64,000 nucleotides of DNA from Taishania sp037189645 (GTDB lineage Bacteria > Bacteroidota > Bacteroidia > Flavobacteriales_D > Crocinitomicaceae), in contig JBBCIY010000011.1 in the NCBI GenBank assembly GCA_037189645.1, positions 1 through 64,000 on the forward strand, given 5' to 3'. Numbering within the stretch: position 1 is the stretch's first letter; each line of letters opens with the position of its first letter. Shown here one piece after another: positions 24,923 to 34,483 of this stretch. The position numbers were made by a program, and so were the translations under genes. A model generated the notes under the pieces. It saw only the letters and a list, made by a program, of their open reading frames with translations. It was not told the DNA's origin and did not search any database.

Positions 24923-26326
24923 TTATACATGTAAAGCACGCGCTCCCGTTGCATCCAATGCTGCTTCTTTCACAGCTTCTGCATACGTCGGGTGCGGATG
25001 GCAAATTCTTGCGATATCTTCGGCTGACGCTCTGTATTCCATCGCCACAACCGCTTCCATGATCAGGTCTGCGGCACGTGGAGCGATCATGTGCACTCCA
25101 AGGATTTCATCTGTTTCTTTATCGGCGATGATCTTTACCAGCCCTTGAATATCCATAGAAGCCCGTGCTCTTCCCAATGCTTTTATCGGGAAAGAACCGA
25201 TCTTGATATTCGCTCCGGCTGCTTTCAGCTCTTCCTCTGTTTTTCCAACAGAAGCGACTTCCGGCCAGGTATAGACAACCCCGGGGATCAGGTCATAATT
25301 GATATGAGGTTTCTGTCCAGCCAGTAATTCAGCGACAAAAACGCCTTCTTCCTCCGCCTTATGTGCCAGCATTGCTCCGCGAACAACATCACCTATTGCG
25401 TAAATCGAAGGGACAGCCGTCTGCAGGTGGTCATTTACTTCGATCTGCCCTCTGTCTGTCGTCTTCAATCCCACATTCTCCAGGCCAAGTCCGTCGGTAT
25501 ACGGTTTTCGACCTACGGCAACCAGGCAGTAATCCGCCTCCAGCTGTACTTCTTCCCCTTTTTTGTTCAAAGCTGTTAAAACAACTGATTTCCCTTTGTT
25601 CTCCACTTTCTGAACACGGTGCTCCATGTGGAATTTGAACCCTTCTTTTTTCAATACCCGGGTCAATTCTTTAGACATAGTGCCATCCATTGTAGGTATA
25701 ATAGCCGGTGCAAATTCCACTACTTCAATCTGCGTTCCCAACCGGCCGTACACAGAGCCAAGCTCCAGGCCGATCACTCCACCGCCGATCACAAGCATTT
25801 TCTTGGGAATTTCCGTTAAGCTTAATGCTTCCGTAGAAGTGATAATGCGCTTTTTATCCGGTTCCATTCCCGGGAAATAGTTCGGTTTTGAACCAGTGGC
25901 AATGATCGTATTCTTCGTCTTTAGCTGCGTTTCTTTTCCTTCGCTGTCAATCACTTTTATCGTAGTTGCATCGACAAAAGAACCAATACCGTGATAGACA
26001 TCGATCTTATTTTTATCCATCAGGAATTTGATTCCCGCACATGTCTGATCAACAACACCGTTCTTGCGTTCAATCATCTGCTTGATGTCCGCTTTCGGCT
26101 TACTCACGAGAACTCCGTGTTCTGCAAAATTATGAACCGCGTTGTGAAAATGCTCGGAAGAATCCAGTAATGCTTTCGAAGGGATACACCCTACGTTCAG
26201 ACAGGTCCCTCCCAATGTGTTGTATTTTTCAATAATTGCTGTCTTAAGCCCCAATTGTGCGCAACGAATAGCTGCCACATATCCTCCGGGTCCTGAACCG
26301 ATAACCGTAACGTCGTAATTGCTCAT
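24923..26326 (-). CDS. lpdA: Dihydrolipoyl dehydrogenase (E3)
   Basis: A 467-residue FAD/NAD disulfide reductase that reoxidises dihydrolipoamide in 2-oxoacid dehydrogenase and glycine-cleavage complexes. The start at 26326 gives MSNYDVTVIGSGPGGYVAAI; a longer frame adds 27 unlikely residues. The redox pair is in GGTCLNVGCIPSKAL, the NAD fold is MLVIGGGVIGLELGSVYGRL, the second FAD motif is PSIYAIGDVVRGAMLAHKAE, and the catalytic His-Glu pair lies in HPHPTYAEA. Full length. E1/E2 genes are not in this window. Confidence 0.96.
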   Translation of the reverse strand: MSNYDVTVIGSGPGGYVAAIRCAQLGLKTAIIEKYNTLGGTCLNVGCIPSKALLDSSEHFHNAVHNFAEHGVLVSKPKADIKQMIERKNGVVDQTCAGIKFLMDKNKIDVYHGIGSFVDATTIKVIDSEGKETQLKTKNTIIATGSKPNYFPGMEPDKKRIITSTEALSLTEIPKKMLVIGGGVIGLELGSVYGRLGTQIEVVEFAPAIIPTMDGTMSKELTRVLKKEGFKFHMEHRVQKVENKGKSVVLTALNKKGEEVQLEADYCLVAVGRKPYTDGLGLENVGLKTTDRGQIEVNDHLQTAVPSIYAIGDVVRGAMLAHKAEEEGVFVAELLAGQKPHINYDLIPGVVYTWPEVASVGKTEEELKAAGANIKIGSFPIKALGRARASMDIQGLVKIIADKETDEILGVHMIAPRAADLIMEAVVAMEYRASAEDIARICHPHPTYAEAVKEAALDATGARALHV

Positions 26327-26492
26327 AAAATGTGTTTTTGTCGTAGCTGCAAATGTAATTACTTTATCTGAGTGGGATGCAAAAATCAACGGATAAATCA
26401 TTTTCATCTTTCAATAATCCAAAACAGAAGAATTCATGGAATGCTTCGTTATTTTTTTTTCGGTAACATACTTTTTCGATGTATTTCTTTAC

Positions 26493-26500
26493 TATCTTTG
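26493..26500 (+). promoter_or_regulatory. -7 element of the esterase gene
   Basis: TATCTTTG fits TAnnTTTG and lies 23 bases before the ATG at 26524. This supports that ATG over the earlier in-frame one at 26479. Confidence 0.45.
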
Positions 26501-26523
26501 ATTATTCAGATAAAATTACATTT

Positions 26524-27408
26524 ATGAAATTCAACAAAATAATAGCTCTGTTTTTATTCCCTGCATTGCTGATCGCATCCTCCTCCTGTAAAAAGGACAA
26601 GAAAGACAAAGAAGAAGAGGAAACACCCTACAAGACAGAACAAGCGTATACACTGGCTGATGTTTCTTATGGAAACGATTCCCAGCAAAAAATGGATATT
26701 TATTTACCTGCGAACAGAAGCGCATCTACCACCAAGGTGTTTGTGCTGATCCACGGTGGCGGATGGCATGCCGGAGATAAAAGTGACTTTGCCAGTTTTT
26801 TCAATACCCTGAAAGTCTATTATCCCAACCATGCGATCATCAACATCAATTACCGCCTGGCTTCGGTTGCAAGCCCCGGTTACCCGAAACAGATCAACGA
26901 CATCCAGGCCGCGCTGGAACATATCCGCCTGCCTAAATACGAATTGAGCAGCCAGTATTTCCTGTTAGGCGCTTCTGCCGGCGGACATCTTGCTATGCTG
27001 TACGGGTATGCTTTTGACCCGAACCATACTGTGAAAGGAATCTGCAATACGGTGGGGCCTACTGATTTCAGAGATCCGTCGTACACCGAAAACATCCTGT
27101 TCCAATACGGACTGACGAGCCTGGTAGGACCTTATACCTATGCTCAAAACCCTGACCTGTATGCAGAAGTAAGCCCTGCCGTACATGTCAGCGCGACTTC
27201 TCCCAAAACCATCTCTTTCTTCGGAGATTCTGACGAGCTGATCCCTTCCACGCAATTAGGGCTTCTTCACAACCGCCTGGATTCTGTCGGAGTGTATAAT
27301 GAAGCAACATTGTACGCAGGCGAAGGACACGGTGGATGGAACCAGGCAAATTCAGCGGATTACTTCACGAAGCTGGCGAATTTTGTCAATACGCATTTCG
27401 GTTATTAA
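26524..27408 (+). CDS. Alpha/beta hydrolase lipoprotein (esterase/lipase-like)
   Basis: A 294-residue enzyme starting MKFNKIIALFLFPALLIASS with a lipobox ending in Cys (SSSC), then a KKDKKDKEEEE linker, so it is probably a lipoprotein. The hydrolase core has HGGGW (oxyanion hole, as in hormone-sensitive-lipase relatives), LLGASAGGHLAML with the nucleophile serine in GxSxG, an acid in FFGDSDELIP, and H in GEGHGGWNQ. The substrate is unknown; BD-FAE-type feruloyl or acetyl esterases are possible. Confidence 0.88.
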   Translation: MKFNKIIALFLFPALLIASSSCKKDKKDKEEEETPYKTEQAYTLADVSYGNDSQQKMDIYLPANRSASTTKVFVLIHGGGWHAGDKSDFASFFNTLKVYYPNHAIININYRLASVASPGYPKQINDIQAALEHIRLPKYELSSQYFLLGASAGGHLAMLYGYAFDPNHTVKGICNTVGPTDFRDPSYTENILFQYGLTSLVGPYTYAQNPDLYAEVSPAVHVSATSPKTISFFGDSDELIPSTQLGLLHNRLDSVGVYNEATLYAGEGHGGWNQANSADYFTKLANFVNTHFGY

Positions 27409-27489
27409 CAAGAAGCCGGCACCCAGGATCATTTTACAGTGTAAGGTGTAGTTTTTTACTATATTAACGCACTGAAAGAATGTAGAACT

Positions 27490-28251
27490 ATGAAGATTAT
27501 TTCATTTAATGTGAATGGTATCAGGGCGATCATCAAGAAATCATTCATTGATGACATGCGTTCCCTGGATGCTGACGTGATTTGTTTACAGGAAACCAAA
27601 GCGTCGGCAGAACAGACCAAAGAAGCATTAGCCGGGCTGGAAGGATACGAAGTGTATTCCAATGAAGCACAAAGGAAAGGATATTCGGGAACAGCAATCA
27701 TTACCCGCAAGAAACCATTAAGCGTGTTTTACAACATCGGGATTGCCGAGCATGACAATGAAGGGCGCGTGACAGGTGTTGAATTTGAAGATTTTTATCT
27801 TTTAACGGCATACATTCCCAACTCCGGAAGTGAATTACTGCGCCTGGGGTACCGTCAGACCTGGGACCAGGCATTCTTAAATTATCTGAAGAACCTTGAA
27901 AAGACAAAGCCCGTAATTGTCTGCGGAGACTTTAATGTGGCCCACAAGGAAATCGACCTGGCACGCCCGAAAGCGAATTATAACAAATCCGCAGGCTTCA
28001 TGCAAGAGGAAATTGACGGAATGGACGCGTATACTTCCAATGGGCTGGTGGACACGTTCAGGGCGTTGAATAACGATGCCATAAAATACACCTGGTGGAG
28101 CTACCGGGGCGGTGCACGCCAGAAGAATGTCGGCTGGCGGATTGACTATTTTTTAGTTTCAGAAAGCTATTTACCGAACATCAAAGAATCATTCATTCTC
28201 AATGAAATAGAAGGGTCCGATCATTGTCCCGTAGGGATTATCATTGGCTGA
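27490..28251 (+). CDS. xth: Exodeoxyribonuclease III
   Basis: A 253-residue AP endonuclease/3'-5' exonuclease of the ExoIII family acting in base-excision repair. Clear motifs: MKIISFNVNGIRAIIKK at the N-terminus, CLQETKA with the metal-binding Glu, YIPNSG, VCGDFNVAHKEIDLARP with catalytic Asp and Asn, TWWSYR, WRIDYFLVS, and the terminal SDHCPV with catalytic Asp-His. Length is normal. It stands alone, with its own upstream gap. Confidence 0.96.
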   Translation: MKIISFNVNGIRAIIKKSFIDDMRSLDADVICLQETKASAEQTKEALAGLEGYEVYSNEAQRKGYSGTAIITRKKPLSVFYNIGIAEHDNEGRVTGVEFEDFYLLTAYIPNSGSELLRLGYRQTWDQAFLNYLKNLEKTKPVIVCGDFNVAHKEIDLARPKANYNKSAGFMQEEIDGMDAYTSNGLVDTFRALNNDAIKYTWWSYRGGARQKNVGWRIDYFLVSESYLPNIKESFILNEIEGSDHCPVGIIIG

Positions 28252-28324
28252 CCCATGATCATTGTTCACAAACCGGGGAGGTATCAAATTTAGCATCCAG
28301 CCCCTGACGTATTGAATATTTGCT

Positions 28325-28332
28325 TAATTTTG
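28325..28332 (+). promoter_or_regulatory. -7 element of the M1 peptidase gene
   Basis: TAATTTTG fits TAnnTTTG and lies 25 bases before the ATG at 28358. Confidence 0.4.
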
Positions 28333-28357
28333 AGGACTCTATTAAATTAACTAGAAA

Positions 28358-30241
28358 ATGAAATATCCAGTGAAGACATTGCTTTTCGCTTCTTTCTGGT
28401 GCATGCTTGTTTTATCCGGCTGCTCTTCTTCCGAAACAGAGAAAGGGAAAACAACCGGGGATACACACCATGCTCACAGCGGAGACATCCATTCGTATGC
28501 CAACCTGGAAGAAATCCGTACCGCTCATCTTCACCTGGACCTGGACATCAATTTTGACAATAACACGATCTATGGAGTGGCACGTCACCAGATGAGCAGA
28601 CACACCTCCGATACAGCCATTTTTGACATCAAGCACATCGACATTCAGAAAGTAACCGTCGGAAAAGAAAAAGAATCCGAAACAGATTATGTGATCGGCC
28701 AGAACGACCCGGTCATCGGTGCTCCGCTTATGGTAGCGATCGATTCGACGGTGGAATACATCAACATTTACTACAAAACAACGGAAAAAACGGAAGCACT
28801 GGATTGGTTGTCGCCCGAAATGACGGAAGGTAAAAAATTCCCGTTCCTGTATTCACAGGGGCAGACATTGTTAACCCGGACCTGGATACCGATCCAGGAC
28901 AGTCCTTCGAACCGGATCACTTATTCGGCAGATGTCAAGGTTCCGAAAGAGTTCCTGGCGATCATGAGCGCTGACAATCCTACCGAAAAAAACGAAACCG
29001 GAGAATATCATTTTGAAATGAAGCAGCCCATTCCTGCGTACCTGATCGCGATTGCAGTCGGGAACCTGGAATACCGTCCGCTTGGAAAGAACTGTGGTGT
29101 CTATTCTGAACCCGAATTAATTGAGGCATGTGCGTATGAATTTACAGACCTGCCGAAAATGATGGATGCTGCCGAAAAATTATACGGGGCGTACCGGTGG
29201 GAGCAATACGATGTGGTGGTCCTTCCCTACTCTTTCCCGTTCGGAGGAATGGAAAACCCACGTTTGACGTTTGCCAATCCGACGCTGATCACCGGAGACA
29301 GAACCTTAGTGAACGTGATCGCTCATGAGCTGGCGCATTCCTGGTCGGGTAATTTAGTGACCAATGCGTCGTGGGAGGATTTCTGGCTGAACGAAGGATT
29401 TACAGTTTATTTCGAGAACCGGATCATGGAGGAATTATACGGGAAAGAGGTCGCGGACATCCTCGCTGTCATTGAATTCCAGGAGCTGCAGCGAACACTT
29501 GCTAAAATTGACAGGAAAGATACTAAATTAAAGCTGGACCTGTCCGGCAGGAACCCGGATGAGGGAATGACAGACATTGCTTATATCAAAGGAGCGTACT
29601 TTCTTCGCACACTTGAGCAGGCAGCCGGAAGAGACAAGCTGGACAAGTTTCTGAAGCTCTATTTTGATGACCATGCGTTCGGAACGCTGACAACCGAAGC
29701 ATTCGTCACCTACCTGGACAAGCACTTGCTGACTCCTTATAAAATTGATTTCAACGTAAATGAATGGATCTATTCTCCCGGGCTTCCGGAAAATTGTATT
29801 AAGATCACCTCTCCCCGGCTGGAAAAAGTCGAGCGACTGGCGGCAGAAGCCTTGGAAAACCCTAAGAAACTGAAAAAATACAAACGGGCGGATCTGACAA
29901 CGCAGGAATGGATGGCCTTTATCCGGAAACTTCCCCGCCATACACCTCCAAAGACATTAAAGCAGATTGATGAAATACTTGCCTTCAAAAATTGCGGAAA
30001 CGCCGAAATCATGTGCGAATGGTACTTGTTAGCAATCAACAGCGGGTACACGCTCATCCGGAAGGATATGGGGAGATTTCTCAACAGAACAGGCAGGTTG
30101 AAATACCTTGAACCGATCTATGAGGCATTGAATAACAGCCAGTACCAAAGTGATAAGGACCTGGCACGAAAACTGTTTTCGCAATCCAGGGGACATTACC
30201 ATCCGGTTGCCCGGTTGTCCATCAATGAATTGCTCCATTAA
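28358..30241 (+). CDS. M1-family zinc aminopeptidase (lipoprotein)
   Basis: A 627-residue enzyme related to leukotriene A4 hydrolase/aminopeptidase N. The signal ends in a lipobox (LVLSGC), predicting a lipoprotein. The active site is HELAH at 323-327 with the third zinc ligand E346 in NEGFT; GGMEN in FPFGGMENPRL is the exopeptidase motif. The last 150 residues are the helical domain typical of the LTA4H group. It removes N-terminal residues from peptides in the periplasm or at the surface. Its 3' end lies 5 bases from the convergent lysA. Confidence 0.94.
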   Translation: MKYPVKTLLFASFWCMLVLSGCSSSETEKGKTTGDTHHAHSGDIHSYANLEEIRTAHLHLDLDINFDNNTIYGVARHQMSRHTSDTAIFDIKHIDIQKVTVGKEKESETDYVIGQNDPVIGAPLMVAIDSTVEYINIYYKTTEKTEALDWLSPEMTEGKKFPFLYSQGQTLLTRTWIPIQDSPSNRITYSADVKVPKEFLAIMSADNPTEKNETGEYHFEMKQPIPAYLIAIAVGNLEYRPLGKNCGVYSEPELIEACAYEFTDLPKMMDAAEKLYGAYRWEQYDVVVLPYSFPFGGMENPRLTFANPTLITGDRTLVNVIAHELAHSWSGNLVTNASWEDFWLNEGFTVYFENRIMEELYGKEVADILAVIEFQELQRTLAKIDRKDTKLKLDLSGRNPDEGMTDIAYIKGAYFLRTLEQAAGRDKLDKFLKLYFDDHAFGTLTTEAFVTYLDKHLLTPYKIDFNVNEWIYSPGLPENCIKITSPRLEKVERLAAEALENPKKLKKYKRADLTTQEWMAFIRKLPRHTPPKTLKQIDEILAFKNCGNAEIMCEWYLLAINSGYTLIRKDMGRFLNRTGRLKYLEPIYEALNNSQYQSDKDLARKLFSQSRGHYHPVARLSINELLH

Positions 30242-30246
30242 GAAAA

Positions 30247-31401
30247 CTACGGCTTAAAGAAACAGCGGATATCATCCCTGAGATTATATCTGGAAGCCAT
30301 GACTTCCCCGTAAGCTCCTGCCGTACGGATAGCCAACAGGTCTCCGCGCTTCACTTCCGGCAGTAAAATTTCCTTTCCGAATGAATCTGAACTTTCGCAG
30401 ATAGGTCCTACAATATCATAAGCCATAACTGCATCCTGGTTCCGGTCAGACAAGTTCTCGATGGCGTGATAAGCCTGGTACAAAGCTGGCCGCATCAGCT
30501 CCGTCATGCCTGCATCAACAATTACAAAGCTTTTTTTAATTCCCTTTTTAACATACAATGCACGTGTGATCAGGCTTCCGCACTGGGCAACCAACGCTCT
30601 TCCCAGCTCAAAATGAACTTCCTGGTGCGGCCGTTTTTCAAGAAACTGGCTGAAAACAGAAAAATACTTTTCAAAATCAGGGATCAGGGAATCATCCGGA
30701 TGCTTGTAATCTACTCCCAGGCCTCCCCCGACATTCAATGTTCTCAGGTAGATCCCTCTTTCTTCGAACCATTGATTCCACTCATTCACTTTGACACAAA
30801 GGCTTTTGAATACGTTCATCTCCAGGATCTGCGAGCCGATGTGAAAATGAATACCATGGAGATCCAGGAAGCTGTTTTCTTTTATAACGGAAATGCATTC
30901 CGGCAGATCGGCAGGCATGATTCCGAATTTATTTTCGTCCAGTCCTGTTGTAATATAATGGTGGGTCTGTGCGTCTACATTCGGATTGATCCGCAAGGCT
31001 ACCCGTGCAACAATTCCCTTTTGTTTTGCCAGTTCTCCGATCACTGTCAGTTCCTGGATCGACTCTACATTGAAGGAAAAGATATCATTTTCCAGCGCGA
31101 ACAGGATCTCCTTGTCTGTTTTCCCTACCCCGGCAAACGTAATGTGGCCGGGAGAAACTCCTGTCTCAAGCGCCTTTCTGATCTCATTCCCGCTCACACA
31201 ATCCGCACCAAATCCATATTTGTTCATCAATTCCAGTATCAGATCATTGAAATTGGCTTTGTAGGCATAATGAACATGAAAGCTGTTTTCCCGGGCGATC
31301 TTTTGCACCCGCAGAAGTGTTTCTTCCAGCAGCTCCAGGTCATAATAATAAAACGGTGTTTCCAAACGATCGAACTGTGCGATCAGGTCATTGTTGAACA
31401 T
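30247..31401 (-). CDS. lysA: Diaminopimelate decarboxylase
   Basis: A 384-residue fold-III PLP enzyme converting meso-diaminopimelate to lysine, the last step of lysine synthesis. The PLP lysine is K48 in HYAYKAN. HFHIGSQILEM, LNVGGGLGVDY and ELGRALVAQCG bind the cofactor phosphate, and PICESSD contains the catalytic cysteine. It lies 5 bases downstream of the aspartate kinase gene in the same direction, so first and last steps of the lysine route are co-transcribed. Slightly short compared with many LysA (about 400-420). Confidence 0.93.
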   Translation of the reverse strand: MFNNDLIAQFDRLETPFYYYDLELLEETLLRVQKIARENSFHVHYAYKANFNDLILELMNKYGFGADCVSGNEIRKALETGVSPGHITFAGVGKTDKEILFALENDIFSFNVESIQELTVIGELAKQKGIVARVALRINPNVDAQTHHYITTGLDENKFGIMPADLPECISVIKENSFLDLHGIHFHIGSQILEMNVFKSLCVKVNEWNQWFEERGIYLRTLNVGGGLGVDYKHPDDSLIPDFEKYFSVFSQFLEKRPHQEVHFELGRALVAQCGSLITRALYVKKGIKKSFVIVDAGMTELMRPALYQAYHAIENLSDRNQDAVMAYDIVGPICESSDSFGKEILLPEVKRGDLLAIRTAGAYGEVMASRYNLRDDIRCFFKP

Positions 31402-31406
31402 AGGGA

Positions 31407-32726
31407 CTAAAATAATTGGTGGTGCAGTGATTGCAATGCTGTTTTTTTATGCTCCGAATCGATCAGCAGGGAAACGTTGTGGTTTGATCCTCCGTAGGAA
31501 ATCATCCGGATCGGGAATTGCCTGACGCCTTCAAAAATATGCGCGGCATATCCCCGTGTATCCAGGTCGAACGTGCCGACAATGCAGATAATCGTCTGGT
31601 CCTTGTCGACTGAAACGTGCCCGAACTCCTTCAGCTCTTCGGTAATTTCCTCCAGGTAGGAAGCATCATCGATCGTGAGTGATACGGCTACTTCTGATGT
31701 AGTAATCATATCAATGGGAGTTTTATACCGTTCGAACACTTCAAACACCCGGCGCAGGAAACCGTATGCCAGCAACATGCGTGACGAATGAATCCGGATC
31801 GCTGTGATCCCGTCTTTCGCAGCGACAGCGCGGACTCCTTTTGAGTGTTTGTCACCTGCTTCACTGATGAGTGTTCCCCTGGATGCCGGAGACATCGTAT
31901 TCAACAACCTCACGGGAACATTGTAGCGCTGGGCAGGAAATACACTTTGCGGATGAAGGATCTTCGCACCGAAATAAGCCAGCTCCGCTGCTTCTTCAAA
32001 GCTCAGATCGCTTATAGGACGGGTATTGTCCACTATTCTCGGATCGTTGTTGTGCATTCCGTCAATGTCTGTCCAGATCTGGATCTCATCTGCCTGGATC
32101 ACGCCACCAATCAGGGAAGCCGTGAAATCTGAACCTCCTCTCCTTAAATTGTCCACTTCTCCGAACGCGTTCCTGCAGATGAATCCTTGCGTAATGAAAA
32201 TACACTGCCGGTCTTCATACGCCGCCATTATCCCGGATAATTGCTCTTTTATGAATGCATAATCCGGCTCACCTTCTTCGGTTATCTTCATAAAATCCAG
32301 CGCGGGAATCAGCACCGATTCAACACCTGTTTCATCCAGGTAGTAATGGAATAAGGCAGTTGACAGCAATTCTCCCTGAGCAAGAATAATCTTTTCTTCG
32401 GCTATGGTAAAGAGATCATTGGAAAGCGCCTGGATCAGGTCAAAGTGGTATTCGATCATTTTGAGCGCTTGCGCATGATGTTTCTCTGATTCATACAGCT
32501 CTTCGATTAACTTTTTGTAATCGTTTCTCAATTCACTGATCTTACCATGTGCTTCCGCTCTCCTGTCAGAATAAAGCAACGCAGCTATTTCAACCAGGCT
32601 GTTTGTCGTCCCGGCCACTGCCGATAACACGATCAGCTGCTTTTTCGTTACATCGATAATGTTTGTCAGATTCTTTATACGCTGTGAATTTCCTACCGAT
32701 GTCCCTCCGAATTTTAATACTTTCAT
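31407..32726 (-). CDS. lysC: Aspartate kinase (monofunctional)
   Basis: A 439-residue enzyme phosphorylating aspartate, the entry to lysine, methionine, threonine and diaminopimelate synthesis. VLKFGGTSVGNSQRIKNL is the N-terminal kinase signature, GGSDFTASLIG the phosphate site, and IWTDIDGMHNNDPRIV the aspartate/ATP region. Two ACT domains cover about residues 300-439, implying feedback control by lysine or threonine. No homoserine dehydrogenase domain is fused. It heads an operon with lysA. The symbol is by function; other aspartate kinase paralogues may exist. Confidence 0.92.
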   Translation of the reverse strand: MKVLKFGGTSVGNSQRIKNLTNIIDVTKKQLIVLSAVAGTTNSLVEIAALLYSDRRAEAHGKISELRNDYKKLIEELYESEKHHAQALKMIEYHFDLIQALSNDLFTIAEEKIILAQGELLSTALFHYYLDETGVESVLIPALDFMKITEEGEPDYAFIKEQLSGIMAAYEDRQCIFITQGFICRNAFGEVDNLRRGGSDFTASLIGGVIQADEIQIWTDIDGMHNNDPRIVDNTRPISDLSFEEAAELAYFGAKILHPQSVFPAQRYNVPVRLLNTMSPASRGTLISEAGDKHSKGVRAVAAKDGITAIRIHSSRMLLAYGFLRRVFEVFERYKTPIDMITTSEVAVSLTIDDASYLEEITEELKEFGHVSVDKDQTIICIVGTFDLDTRGYAAHIFEGVRQFPIRMISYGGSNHNVSLLIDSEHKKTALQSLHHQLF

Positions 32727-32863
32727 TTTATTTTAACTTCATTTTTCAGAAAGCAAATGTAATTGAACTATCTTTAATTATTAAAAAATAAACAAAATAT
32801 TTTATTTTCAAACATTTTGTTAAATAAAACACAACTACTTTTTGCTTTGGCATTGTAAAATAA

Positions 32864-32905
32864 AAAAAGACACAATAATCGTTCAAATAATTATTGTGTC
32901 TTTTT
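32864..32905. terminator. Perfect 16-bp hairpin with T-run (terminator)
   Basis: AAAAAGACACAATAAT pairs perfectly with ATTATTGTGTCTTTTT around a 10-base loop. It can terminate both ways and most likely ends the minus-strand transcript of the aldo/keto reductase. The rest of 32727-33076 is AT-rich without a gene and must hold the lysC promoter. Confidence 0.75.
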
Positions 32906-33076
32906 AGAATATGAAACCAGAAACCAAATTGTAAAAGGCAGATTTGTTTAACCAAAATATTTAAACTAACCTCAATTACAATTATAACGAACGAAGGATT
33001 TGAAAGGTTGGGTGTTTAAAGTAAAAAGTTTTACAAAAAATATTTAAACTTTTTATAATCATTCATTTACAAGCTG

Positions 33077-33913
33077 TCAAAAAGTGACTTCATCCGGATC
33101 CAGTCCGGAGAAGCCCGATTCAGGCAATTGACGGATGCGTTCAATGTCTTCCGGGCTCAACTCCACGTGAATGGAAATATTGTCAATGATCCGTTGCGGA
33201 GTTGTGGATTTGGGAAGTACACAGATTCCCTGCTGAAGTGCAAATTGCAGGCAGATCGCACCGGTCGAAACGTTGTATTTCTTTGCCAGATCGGTCAGTA
33301 ATGGTTCATCCAGCACTCTTCCACGCCCCAGCGGGCTCCATGCTTCTACCACAATGTTGTGCTGTCTGCACAGATCAACCGTTGCTTGTTGTATATACCC
33401 CGGATGGTATTCGATCTGGTTGACCATCGGGACGATTTCCGCAGTTTCCAGCAGATCGCTCAAATGTGAAGCGAGAAAGTTGCTCACACCGATCGACCGC
33501 ACTCTTCCCTGCTTATAGATCTCTTCCATTGCCCGCCAGGTATCTGCATTCAACCCCTTCGGGTCCTGGTATTGCTTCGCGTTCGCCGGCCAGTGAATGA
33601 GGTAGAGATCCAGGTAGTCCAGACCCAGGCGCTCCATTGATTCATCAAACGCTTTTAATGTTTTCTCATACCCTCTGTCTGTATTCCATACTTTTGTGGT
33701 GACAAAGAGCTCTTCCCGGCGAATGCCACTTTGACGGATCGCCTCACCGACACTTTTCTCATTTTCATAAACCGCAGCAGTGTCAATGTGCCTGTACCCG
33801 TTTTCCAGTGCAAATTTTACGGATTCAAAGCATTCTTTTCCTTCCTGTAATTTGTAGGTGCCGAAACCGATAGCCGGCAACTGTACGTTGTTGTGTAATG
33901 TTAAATAATTCAT
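33077..33913 (-). CDS. Aldo/keto reductase
   Basis: A 278-residue NADPH-dependent carbonyl reductase of the AKR superfamily (2,5-diketogluconate reductase-like group). The ATG at 33913 (MNYLTLHNNVQLPAIGFGTY) is the usual start; the longer frame adds 23 residues of non-typical sequence. The tetrad is visible: D and Y in HIDTAAVYENE, K in TTKVW, H in YLIHWP. IGVSNFLASHL and the LPKSTTPQRI cofactor loop are also present. The physiological substrate is unknown. The gene follows a small lipoprotein gene with 38 bases between. Confidence 0.92.
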   Translation of the reverse strand: MNYLTLHNNVQLPAIGFGTYKLQEGKECFESVKFALENGYRHIDTAAVYENEKSVGEAIRQSGIRREELFVTTKVWNTDRGYEKTLKAFDESMERLGLDYLDLYLIHWPANAKQYQDPKGLNADTWRAMEEIYKQGRVRSIGVSNFLASHLSDLLETAEIVPMVNQIEYHPGYIQQATVDLCRQHNIVVEAWSPLGRGRVLDEPLLTDLAKKYNVSTGAICLQFALQQGICVLPKSTTPQRIIDNISIHVELSPEDIERIRQLPESGFSGLDPDEVTF

Positions 33914-33951
33914 CGTTGTTGGTATTCCCTTAGTTATGTGTATGTGTTGAA

Positions 33952-34473
33952 TTACAATTGTGGCGCTGTAAATACTTTCCATTCTCCGTTGATCTTGAAC
34001 AGCTCGCCCAAGCCAAAGCTCAACGTATCATTTCCGGCTTTCATGTAAATATAGCTTTCAGTAGCATAGATTCCCAATTCCTTATCGAACAGTTCCGGCT
34101 TTTCATCTGCCATCCCGATGTATTCCAGATCCTTCAACCGGGTGATCCGTTCAAAATGATTTCTGTACGTGTTCAGCTGTTCGTAATAATGCATTGCCAG
34201 GGTATCGTATTCCAGCTTCAACGCTTCAAAATCTTCCGGGAATCCCCGGTAAGAAAAGCCGTTTTTCTTCATATATTTTGCCGTGCTTTTGTTGGGGCTG
34301 ATTCGTTTACTGAACTCCTTCAAATCATCTCCTCCGGCCTTAAAGCATTCAACAAAATCGGTGTAGAGGACATCCAGGTCGTCGTATCCTTTTGATGCAC
34401 ATCCTGTCAATGTAAAGACAGCAACCACCGCTGTAACGATAAAAGCTGCCACTCTTACTCTGTTTGGTTTCAT
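33952..34473 (-). CDS. Small hypothetical lipoprotein
   Basis: A 173-residue protein with a signal and lipobox (VAVFTLTGCASKGYDDLDVL), so probably attached to a membrane. The mature part is helical and charged (FVECFKAGGDDLKEFSKRIS and onward), and ends in a short beta segment (LFKINGEWKVFTAPQL), reminiscent of small periplasmic alpha/beta folds. I do not recognise the family. It lies 10 bases downstream of ruvC on the same strand, so it is probably co-transcribed with ruvC and the aldo/keto reductase. Confidence 0.75.
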   Translation of the reverse strand: MKPNRVRVAAFIVTAVVAVFTLTGCASKGYDDLDVLYTDFVECFKAGGDDLKEFSKRISPNKSTAKYMKKNGFSYRGFPEDFEALKLEYDTLAMHYYEQLNTYRNHFERITRLKDLEYIGMADEKPELFDKELGIYATESYIYMKAGNDTLSFGLGELFKINGEWKVFTAPQL

Positions 34474-34483
34474 GACTGGTTCG

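Noticed and set aside
30466..31410. Long plus-strand open frame of 314 codons
   Set aside because: It lies antisense to lysA, which has full motif support; the frame is poor in recognisable domains and has no promoter.
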